A stretch of 5,595 bases of DNA, from positions 1-5,595 of the forward strand of contig JAEYVF010000035.1 in NCBI GenBank assembly GCA_023432005.1, in the 5' to 3' direction. Below are positions 1 to 4,742 of this stretch, piece by piece. The notes under the pieces are model-generated. The model did not search any database and had not been told where the DNA came from. It was given only the letters and a program-made list of their open reading frames with translations. A program made the position numbers and the translations under genes. Every line of letters starts with the position of its first letter. Within the stretch, counting starts at the first letter, position 1. The stretch is from Actinomycetes bacterium (GTDB lineage: Bacteria > Actinomycetota > Actinomycetes > Actinomycetales > Microbacteriaceae).

Positions 1-1
1 G

Positions 2-481
2 GTCGGCCGCACCCTCGTGGAGCATCCGGATGTCAACGCGTGGTTCTCGGACGAGGGCGTGTCGCGCTTCTCGCGCGCGCACGTCGGCATCGCCGTGGCG
101 ACCGACGCGGGGCTCGTCGTGCCGGTCGTCCACGACGCGGACTCGCGGGACCTCGCACAGATCGCCGAGGCGCGACGCGAGCTCGTGGCGAAGGCGCGAG
201 CGAAGCAGCTGAGCCGCGACGACATCTCCGGCGGGACGTTCACCATCTCGAACCTCGGGATGATGGGCATCGACCGCTTCACCGCGATCGTCAATCCCCC
301 GCAGGCAGCGATCCTCGCCGTCGGCGCCACGTACGAGCAGTTCGTCCGTTGGGGCGACGGGGGCACCTGGCGTCCGCGTGCGGAGTTCACGCTGTCATGC
401 GACCACCGTGTGCTCGACGGCGCGACCGCTGCGGCGTTCCTGTCGGCGCTGCGTTCTCGCGTCGAGCACGGGGAAGGCTGA
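2..481 (+). CDS. 2-oxoacid dehydrogenase E2 (dihydrolipoamide acyltransferase), C-terminal catalytic domain, 5' partial
   Basis: This is the last 159 residues of an E2 subunit; the gene begins before the window. E2 transfers an acyl group from its lipoyl arm to CoA in the pyruvate or branched-chain 2-oxoacid dehydrogenase complex in the cytoplasm. Seen in the sequence, numbering from base 2: the core strand HVGIAVATDAGLVVPVV (about 27-43), then GTFTISNLGMMGIDRFTAIV (78-97), then NPPQAAILAVGA, and finally the catalytic DHRVLDG motif (134-140) with the active-site His135 and Asp139. These are the conserved blocks of the CoA-dependent acyltransferase fold, and the frame closes where the family normally ends. 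The lipoyl and E1/E3-binding domains lie upstream and cannot be seen, so pyruvate versus branched-chain specificity is open. E1 alpha and beta genes would be expected upstream; that is an inference. The catalytic domain looks intact. Confidence 0.93.
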   Translation, partial: VGRTLVEHPDVNAWFSDEGVSRFSRAHVGIAVATDAGLVVPVVHDADSRDLAQIAEARRELVAKARAKQLSRDDISGGTFTISNLGMMGIDRFTAIVNPPQAAILAVGATYEQFVRWGDGGTWRPRAEFTLSCDHRVLDGATAAAFLSALRSRVEHGEG

Positions 482-603
482 CGGGACGACGTCGCCACGG
501 CGTCCTCGACGGTCTGCGCCGGGCCTCCGCCGGCTGACACTGCCACGAGGCGCCGCTGTCAAGCCCCTCCGCGCACCCGCTCGCCCATGAGAGCTTGGCG
601 GAG

Positions 604-610
604 AAGGAGG
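604..610 (+). promoter_or_regulatory. Strong Shine-Dalgarno site for the small acidic protein
   Basis: AAGGAGG is followed by a 7-nt spacer and the ATG at 618. This is an almost ideal match to the 16S anti-SD. It is the main reason to accept the short frame that follows as a gene. Confidence 0.75.
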
Positions 611-617
611 TGCCCAC

Positions 618-797
618 ATGGACACGAACGAGCGAGACGAGCTGGCCGCGCAGGACCTGGAGGCCGGCCTCGAGCAGGCAGACACGTCGGGGCCGGAGTC
701 GGGCGGCGCCGAGCTGCCGATCGACCCCGACACGGGGCAGCCCGTCGACCCGGATCCGGTGGACGACGCGAACCCGGAGACGAACGGCGCGAACTGA
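618..797 (+). CDS. Small, highly acidic hypothetical protein (59 aa)
   Basis: I do not recognise a family. The frame runs from ATG 618 to TGA 795-797 and encodes 59 residues. By my count 17 are Asp or Glu and only one is basic (Arg6), so the protein should be strongly anionic. There is no hydrophobic segment, signal peptide or cysteine. Residues 1-20 could form a short charged helix (DELAAQDLEAGLEQ). From about residue 23 it is rich in Gly, Pro, Asp and Asn, with a PIDPDTGQPVDPDP stretch (34-47), and is probably disordered. Support for coding: a near-consensus SD 7 nt before the ATG, G/C at almost all third positions, and a strong terminator hairpin 11 nt after the stop. It stands alone, 136 bp after the E2 gene. 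The function is unknown; similar acidic tails occur in small actinobacterial proteins, but I assign none. Confidence 0.72.
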   Translation: MDTNERDELAAQDLEAGLEQADTSGPESGGAELPIDPDTGQPVDPDPVDDANPETNGAN

Positions 798-808
798 CGC
801 ACGCGCGC

Positions 809-859
809 GACGGCGGTTCCGACCCGGTCCCCCCCTGAGAACGGGTCGGAACCGCCGTC
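809..859 (+). terminator. Perfect 18-bp inverted repeat, probable intrinsic-type terminator
   Basis: Positions 809-826 pair without mismatch with 842-859, leaving a 15-nt loop that contains a run of C. There is no T tract after the stem, which is common for terminators in high-GC actinobacteria. It begins 11 nt after the small acidic gene and ends 22 nt before the ATG of the phosphatase gene, so it most likely closes the former transcript. A regulatory stem in the leader of the phosphatase gene is the alternative, if transcription reads through. Confidence 0.7.
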
Positions 860-881
860 CCGTGCGTGGGAGGGTGGAGGC

Positions 882-1679
882 ATGAGCACCGACCTTCTCG
901 ACCTCACCCGCGCCATCGCCCTCGAGGCGGGCGAGCTCGCCGCCGCCCGTCGTCGCGAGGGCGTCGAGGTGGCCGCCACGAAGTCGAGCATCGTCGACAT
1001 CGTGACCGCCGCCGACCGCGAGGTCGAGGAGTTCATCCGTGCGCGCATCGCCGAGGCGCGGCCCTACGACGGCATCCTCGGCGAAGAGGGCGGCGTCTCG
1101 GGCGGTACGAGCGGGATCACGTGGGTCGTCGACCCGATCGACGGCACCGTCAACTACCTCTACGGCATCCCGCACTACGCGGTCTCGATCGCCGTCGTCG
1201 AGGGCGACCCCGACCCCGCCACCTGGACGGCGCTCGCCGGCGCGGTCTTCAACCCGGCAGGCGGCGAGCTCTTCACCGCCTCGCGGGGCGCGGGAGCCCG
1301 CCTCGGAGACCAGCCCATCCGGGTCGCCGACCCCGTGCCGCTCGCGCAGGCGCTCATCGGCACGGGCTTCGCCTACGACGCACAGCTGCGGGGTCAGCAG
1401 GGCGAGCTCGTCGCCCGGCTGCTGCCGCTCGTGCGCGACATCCGCCGCGCGGGGACGGCCTCGCTCGACCTGGCCGCGATCGCATCGGGCCGCCTCAACG
1501 CCTACTTCGAGCGCAGCCTCAACCCCTGGGATCACGCCGCCGGGGCGCTCATCGCCCAGGAGGCGGGGGCCGTCGTGAAGGGCCGAGGGGTGCCGCACCC
1601 GAGCAGCGAGTTCATCCTCGCGGGGCATCCGGATGTCGTGGGCCCGCTCGAGGAGCTGCTCGCCCAGCTGGGAGCCTGA
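882..1679 (+). CDS. Inositol monophosphatase family protein
   Basis: This 265-residue protein has the normal length for a Mg2+-dependent inositol-monophosphatase-like enzyme of the cytoplasm. The family hydrolyses sugar or polyol phosphates such as myo-inositol-1-phosphate; some members act on histidinol phosphate or PAP. Seen: GEEGG at 67-71 with metal-ligand Glu68; motif A DPIDGTVN at 84-91 with Asp84, Asp87 and Thr89; the GTASLDLAAIASGRLNAYFE block at 191-210; and motif B WDHAAG at 216-221 with ligand Asp217. All metal ligands are present, so it should be active. The start is ATG 882. GGGAGG at 868-873 sits 8 nt upstream, while the GGAGG at 876-880 is only 1 nt away and too close to serve. 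No clear -35/-10 promoter is visible between the hairpin and the start. Family placement is secure; the substrate (SuhB/ImpA-, HisN- or CysQ-like) cannot be decided from sequence alone, so no symbol is given. Confidence 0.93.
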   Translation: MSTDLLDLTRAIALEAGELAAARRREGVEVAATKSSIVDIVTAADREVEEFIRARIAEARPYDGILGEEGGVSGGTSGITWVVDPIDGTVNYLYGIPHYAVSIAVVEGDPDPATWTALAGAVFNPAGGELFTASRGAGARLGDQPIRVADPVPLAQALIGTGFAYDAQLRGQQGELVARLLPLVRDIRRAGTASLDLAAIASGRLNAYFERSLNPWDHAAGALIAQEAGAVVKGRGVPHPSSEFILAGHPDVVGPLEELLAQLGA

Positions 1680-1688
1680 GCCGGGGAC

Positions 1689-1717
1689 TGGTCGCCTCGG
1701 AGGGGGTCGGGTACCAT
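1689..1717 (+). promoter_or_regulatory. Possible promoter of the M23 peptidase transcript
   Basis: A TACCAT -10-like hexamer (1712-1717), preceded by GGG, lies 17 nt after a weak TGGTCG -35-like hexamer (1689-1694). If used, transcription would begin near 1724. That would remove the SD of the ATG at 1732 from the mRNA but leave about 45 nt before the GTG at 1769. The -35 matches consensus at only three of six positions, so this is tentative. Confidence 0.3.
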
Positions 1718-1768
1718 CGAGGGGTTGCCCGATGACCCGAACCACTCGTCGCGAGCCCGGAGGAGAGC

Positions 1769-1819
1769 GTGAACATCTGCACCGCGCCCCGACGCCGCGA
1801 CCGGAACCCGAGATCGTGA
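1769..1819 (+). CDS. Candidate 16-codon leader frame overlapping the M23 peptidase start
   Basis: GTG 1769 opens a 16-codon frame, NICTAPRRRDRNPRS after the start residue, ending at TGA 1817-1819. GGAGG (1759-1763) lies 5 nt before the start, the best SD in this intergenic stretch. About 14 of 16 third positions are G or C, better than the peptidase frame over 1732-1768. Its stop overlaps the GTG at 1816 as GTGA, the usual geometry for translational coupling. The frame is rich in Arg and holds one Cys. It may be a true leader peptide that controls peptidase translation. Alternatively it may be the real N-terminus of the peptidase displaced by a frameshift or sequence error, or chance within an N-terminal extension starting at ATG 1732. 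Confidence 0.35.
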   Translation: MNICTAPRRRDRNPRS

Positions 1820-2769
1820 CGGCGGGAATCGACCACTCGCTCCCCCCGGCGACCTCCCGACGCGAGCTGCGCGAACGCGAGCGCGCGGCGCTCGCGAACG
1901 CGCACACCGCCGCCGCGCCGCAGCTCGTGATGCCCGTGGCCCCCGCGCCCGAGCTCGTGATGCCCGCAGCATCGGCGCCGCCGCTCGCGAAGCCTGCAGC
2001 CGCGGTGCCCGAGCTCGCGACGCCCGTCGCCTCACCGCGCGTCCGCACGGGAACCGTGCGCCACTCGATCGCCTCCCGGCTGCTCTCGGTCGCCGCCCTC
2101 GCCTCCGCGGGCGCCCTCGTCGTCGGCATGTCGCTTCCCGCCAATGCGCTCGGCGTCTACTCGCCCGAGGCGGAGGCCGATGACGGGCTCATCGCAGCGT
2201 CGCTCGTGGTCGAGGGCCAGGGTCTCGACGTCCACGAAGACCACGACTCGATCACGGTCGCCCGCGATGACTTCGAGGTCAAGTCGTGGGCGCAGGTGCT
2301 GCGCGACACCTACGGCACCCGCAGCTACAGCTACACCTCGAGCGGCACGGGCGCCATCCGCTGGCCGTTCCCCTACACGGTCCCGATCTCGTCCGGGTAC
2401 GGCTTCCGCGCGAAGGGATGCGGCGCCTGCTCGACCGATCACCGGGGCATCGACTTCGTGCCCGGCTCGGGCGCCCCGATCTTCGCGGTCGCCGACGGCG
2501 TCGTCATCGAGCACAACGAGAGCCACTGGAGCTTCGGCAACACCGTCGTGCTCGAGCACCGCATCGGCGGGCAGATCGTACAGACGCGCTACGCCCACAT
2601 GCAGTACTCGTCATCGCCCCTGCAGGTCGGCCAGACCGTGCCGGTGGGCGAGTTCGTCGGCCTCGTCGGCACGACGGGCGTGACGACCGCGCCGCACCTC
2701 CACTTCGAGGTGATCGTGAACGGGGCGCACGTCGACCCGTTCACGTGGCTGCAGACGAACGCCGGCTGA
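1816..2769 (+). CDS. M23 family (LytM-type) metallopeptidase, secreted or membrane-anchored
   Basis: The family consists of zinc endopeptidases, mostly cutting peptide bridges in peptidoglycan outside the membrane. From GTG 1816 the protein has 317 residues. Residues 1-33 form a charged head (SRRELRERERAA); 34-73 are four Ala/Pro-rich decapeptide repeats; about 89-107 is a hydrophobic segment followed by ANALG, a possible signal-peptidase site or signal anchor. The catalytic domain fills the C-terminal third. HRGID gives zinc ligands His209 and Asp213, YAHM gives His261, and PHLHFEV gives His294 and His296. All five match the LytM active-site pattern, so activity is expected. Cys202 and Cys205 lie just before the first ligand. 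An in-frame ATG at 1732 (GAGGGG SD, 28 extra residues) is the alternative start. I prefer 1816 because third-position G+C is poor before it and SRREL-type heads usually lie near the N-terminus in this group. It converges with the GH13 gene, with 30 bp between the stop codons. Confidence 0.9.
   Translation: MTAGIDHSLPPATSRRELRERERAALANAHTAAAPQLVMPVAPAPELVMPAASAPPLAKPAAAVPELATPVASPRVRTGTVRHSIASRLLSVAALASAGALVVGMSLPANALGVYSPEAEADDGLIAASLVVEGQGLDVHEDHDSITVARDDFEVKSWAQVLRDTYGTRSYSYTSSGTGAIRWPFPYTVPISSGYGFRAKGCGACSTDHRGIDFVPGSGAPIFAVADGVVIEHNESHWSFGNTVVLEHRIGGQIVQTRYAHMQYSSSPLQVGQTVPVGEFVGLVGTTGVTTAPHLHFEVIVNGAHVDPFTWLQTNAG
1915..2034 (+). repeat. Four tandem 30-bp units encoding a degenerate Ala/Pro decapeptide
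   Basis: Inside the peptidase gene, units start at 1915, 1945, 1975 and 2005. They encode APQLVMPVAP, APELVMPAAS, APPLAKPAAA and VPELATPVAS, so the pattern is (A/V)-P-x-L-(V/A)-x-P-(V/A)-A-x. Units 1 and 2 share an exact CTCGTGATGCCCG core, whereas units 3 and 4 have drifted. The run lies on the cytoplasmic side, just before the hydrophobic segment, and looks like an expandable linker. Confidence 0.8.
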
Positions 2770-2776
2770 GCGCGCA

Positions 2777-2797
2777 CGCGGCTCGACCGGCGCCGCG
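2777..2797. terminator. Weak GC-only hairpin between convergent genes
   Basis: CGCGGC (2777-2782) pairs with GCCGCG (2792-2797) around a 9-nt loop in the 30-bp gap between the peptidase and GH13 stop codons. The position suits a bidirectional terminator, but the stem is short and no T tract follows on either strand. Confidence 0.25.
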
Positions 2798-2799
2798 GC

Positions 2800-4461
2800 T
2801 CACTCGGCCGCGAGCCACACCGTCGTGTCGGCGGGGACCTCGTCGCCCTCGAGCGGGCCGCTCGCCACGAGCACGCGCCCTGCCGGGAGCGGCGCGGCGG
2901 TGTCGCCGGTGTTGGCGACGACCGTGACGGAGCCGTTGCGCAGCACGAGCACGGGACCGGCGGATGCGGGCAGCCACTCGAGGTCGCCCGAGCCGAGGCC
3001 CAGCTCGCGACGCAGCGACAGCAGCGTGCGGTAGAGCTCGAGGGTCGAGCCCTCGACGCCCGCCTGCGCGTCACGGGCGTACTCGGCCCAGGATGCGGGT
3101 TGCGGCAACCAGCTCGCATCCGTCGGCCCGAAGCCGTACGACGGCGCGGCGGCCTCCCACGGGATCGGCACACGGCATCCGTCGCGACCGTAGGTCTCGC
3201 CCGCGGTGCGGAAGAAGCTCGGGTCCTGGCGAGCCGAGTCGGGCAGATCGATGACCTCGGGGAGGCCGAGCTCCTCGCCCTGGTAGAGGTACGACGAGCC
3301 GGGCAGGGCGAGCATGAACGCCGTGGCGGCTCGTGCGCGGCGCAGGCCCACCGCGACGTCCGCGCGCGACTCGGAGCGCGGTCCGAGGCCCTGGCCCTGC
3401 GGCGGCGGGGGAGTCAGCGCGAGGCGCGTCGCGTGGCGGATGACGTCGTGGTTCGACAGCACCCACGTGCTGGGTGCCCCTACCGATCCGAACGCCGCGA
3501 GCGACTCGTCGACGACGACCCGCAGCGCGGCCGCCTCCCACGGCGTCTCGAGGTAGCTGAAGTTGAACGTCTGATGCATCTCGTCGGGGCGCACCCAGCG
3601 AGCGAGCTTGGTGAGCGGCTCGACCCACGCCTCGCCGGCGAGGATGCGGTCGGGGCCGTACTCGGCGAGCACCCGGTGCCAGTCGCGGTAGATCTCGTGC
3701 ACGCCGTCCTGCGCCCAGTAGGGCACGTTGGCCTCGTCGCCGCCCATGCTGCCCGCCTCGGCGGGGGGCGTGTAGTCGGGCAGACCCTCGGCCTTCGCCA
3801 GGCCGTGGGCGACGTCGACGCGGAAGCCGTCGACCCCGCGGTCGAGCCAGAACCGCAGCACCCCGCGGAAGTACTCGCGCACCTCCTCGTTGCTCCAGTC
3901 GAAGTCGGGCTGCGACGAGTCGAAGAGGTGCAGGTACCACTGGCCCGCGGTCCCGTCGGATTCCGTGACACGCGTCCACGCGCGCCCGCCGAACACCGAC
4001 TCCCAGTTGTTGGGCGGCAGTTCGCCGTGCTCGCCGAGCCCGTCGCGGAAGATGTAGCGCGCCCGTTCCGCCGAACCGGGAGCGGATGCGAGCGCGGCCT
4101 GGAACCAGACATGGGCGCTCGAGGAGTGGTTCGGGACGAGGTCGATGATGACCTTGAGCCCGAGCTCGTGCGCCTTCTCGCGCATCGCGTCGAAGTCGGC
4201 GAGCGTGCCGAAGAGCGGGTCGATGTCGCAGTAGTCGGCGACGTCATAGCCGGCGTCCTTCTGCGGTGAGGTGAAGAAGGGCGAGAGCCAGATGGCGTCG
4301 ACGCCGAGGTCGGCGATCGCCGCGAGACGGTGGGTGATGCCCGGGAGGTCGCCGACGCCGTCGCCGTCCGCGTCCGCGAAGGACCGCGGGTAGACCTGGT
4401 AGATGACGGCTGTGCGCCACCAGTCGTCGCGCTGCGTCGCGCGGCCGATCGTCGAGTTCAC
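2800..4461 (-). CDS. GH13 alpha-glucosidase / oligo-1,6-glucosidase
   Basis: This cytoplasmic retaining glycosidase should release glucose from imported alpha-glucosides. From GTG 4461 it has 553 residues, usual for the family, and no signal peptide. Seen: N-terminal DDWWRTAVIYQVYPRSF (12-28); calcium-loop-like DADGDGVGD (30-38); region I DLVPNH (107-112); region II GFRVDVAHG with nucleophile Asp216; region III GEAW with acid/base Glu277; region IV SNHD with Asp339; and RDGCRVPIPW ahead of a C-terminal beta-domain. The (beta/alpha)8 barrel appears complete. Val217, directly after the nucleophile, is the residue linked to alpha-1,6 preference in oligo-1,6-glucosidases; alpha-1,4 enzymes more often carry Thr or Ala there. 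An upstream in-frame ATG at 4527 would add 22 residues but has no SD. The GTG has AAAGGAA 5 nt before it and begins where relatives begin, so I chose it. The gene is divergent from the sugar-binding protein gene, with a putative operator inside its promoter. Family certain; linkage preference inferred. Confidence 0.95.
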   Translation of the reverse strand: MNSTIGRATQRDDWWRTAVIYQVYPRSFADADGDGVGDLPGITHRLAAIADLGVDAIWLSPFFTSPQKDAGYDVADYCDIDPLFGTLADFDAMREKAHELGLKVIIDLVPNHSSSAHVWFQAALASAPGSAERARYIFRDGLGEHGELPPNNWESVFGGRAWTRVTESDGTAGQWYLHLFDSSQPDFDWSNEEVREYFRGVLRFWLDRGVDGFRVDVAHGLAKAEGLPDYTPPAEAGSMGGDEANVPYWAQDGVHEIYRDWHRVLAEYGPDRILAGEAWVEPLTKLARWVRPDEMHQTFNFSYLETPWEAAALRVVVDESLAAFGSVGAPSTWVLSNHDVIRHATRLALTPPPPQGQGLGPRSESRADVAVGLRRARAATAFMLALPGSSYLYQGEELGLPEVIDLPDSARQDPSFFRTAGETYGRDGCRVPIPWEAAAPSYGFGPTDASWLPQPASWAEYARDAQAGVEGSTLELYRTLLSLRRELGLGSGDLEWLPASAGPVLVLRNGSVTVVANTGDTAAPLPAGRVLVASGPLEGDEVPADTTVWLAAE

Positions 4462-4466
4462 GATGG

Positions 4467-4473
4467 TTCCTTT
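4467..4473 (-). promoter_or_regulatory. Shine-Dalgarno site that fixes the GH13 start at GTG 4461
   Basis: On the minus strand AAAGGAA is followed by CCATC and the GTG at 4461. The same AAAGGA core with a similar spacer precedes the divergent binding-protein gene (4729-4734). The longer start at 4527 has no purine-rich site in the right place. Confidence 0.6.
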
Positions 4474-4560
4474 GCTCGGGGGGTACTCGGCGCCCACGAT
4501 GCTAGCGAGTGCCTGTTTCGCGGACATGACGCCGCAGCCGCGCCCCGTCGATGTCCGTCA

Positions 4561-4590
4561 TTTGTAAACGTTTCCACCACTGACTGTCAA
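4561..4590 (-). promoter_or_regulatory. Promoter of the GH13 gene
   Basis: On the minus strand a perfect -35 TTGACA (4590-4585) is followed by an 18-nt spacer and a TACAAA -10-like hexamer (4566-4561). Transcription would begin near 4554, giving a leader of about 90 nt to GTG 4461. The spacer and -10 are overlapped by the operator-like palindrome at 4563-4576. Confidence 0.6.
4563..4576. promoter_or_regulatory. LacI-family-like operator over the GH13 promoter
   Basis: TGTAAACGTTTCCA is a 14-bp near-palindrome with a central CG and one mismatched pair. It has the AAACGTTT core typical of LacI/GalR-family sites. It sits across the -10 and the adjacent spacer of the minus-strand promoter, where a bound repressor would block RNA polymerase. 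The regulator gene is not in the window. Confidence 0.6.
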
Positions 4591-4627
4591 ACCTCTAGAG
4601 GCGTTATCTGCCTGTGACCGATCTGAC

Positions 4628-4657
4628 TTGACAGGCGGGCCCGCGGTGAGTTGTCAT
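4628..4657 (+). promoter_or_regulatory. Promoter of the sugar-binding protein gene
   Basis: A perfect -35 TTGACA (4628-4633) is followed by an 18-nt spacer and TGTCAT (4652-4657), which matches the -10 consensus at four of six positions. Transcription would begin near 4664, inside the operator at 4660-4675. It points away from the GH13 promoter; 37 bp separate the two -35 boxes. Confidence 0.6.
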
Positions 4658-4659
4658 GT

Positions 4660-4675
4660 GTGCAAACGCTTGCAC
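4660..4675. promoter_or_regulatory. LacI-family-like operator at the binding-protein start site
   Basis: GTGCAAACGCTTGCAC has perfect GTGCAA/TTGCAC arms and a central CG, with a single mismatched pair. It belongs to the GCAAACGCTTGC type typical of LacI-family regulators of maltose and alpha-glucoside genes. It covers the predicted transcription start of the plus-strand promoter, so repression is the likely effect. Confidence 0.68.
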
Positions 4676-4742
4676 CGAGCGTTTCCGGAGAACGGCCTCC
4701 TTGTGACGGCCGCGATCCGTACACAGGGAAAGGACCACACCA

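Noticed and set aside
482..617. Possible terminator hairpins after the E2 gene (484-505 and 518-534) and a CTGACA/TGTCAA promoter-like pair (534-562)
   Set aside because: The stems are only 5 bp with no T tract. The -10 candidate matches at three of six positions. In such GC-rich sequence these are expected by chance, so I see nothing firm here.
587..838. Overlapping Arg-rich frames around the small acidic protein (starts at 587 and 595)
   Set aside because: They lack an SD, run through the terminator hairpin and have poor third-position bias, whereas the frame from 618 has a near-perfect SD.
1680..1815. c-di-AMP (ydaO-type) riboswitch, which often precedes actinobacterial cell-wall hydrolases
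   Set aside because: The stretch is too short for that riboswitch, and I could not find its conserved helices or signature sequences.
387..2144. Long open frame on the minus strand across the acidic protein, phosphatase and peptidase N-terminus
   Set aside because: It is antisense to genes with clear motifs, has an Arg/Gly-rich composition typical of high-GC shadow frames, shows no recognisable domain, and spans a terminator hairpin.
3100..4269. 389-codon open frame on the plus strand inside the GH13 gene
   Set aside because: It is the antisense shadow of a certain GH13 gene; its low-complexity Arg/Val/Glu composition comes from the GC bias.
4502..4561. 19-codon mini-frame on the minus strand beginning at ATG 4561
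   Set aside because: The predicted transcription start (about 4554) lies downstream of its ATG, and it has no SD.
4592..4601. Perfect 10-bp palindrome CCTCTAGAGG just upstream of the GH13 -35 box
   Set aside because: It could be an activator site, but it lacks the central-CG form of the two operators and has no second copy, so no function can be argued.
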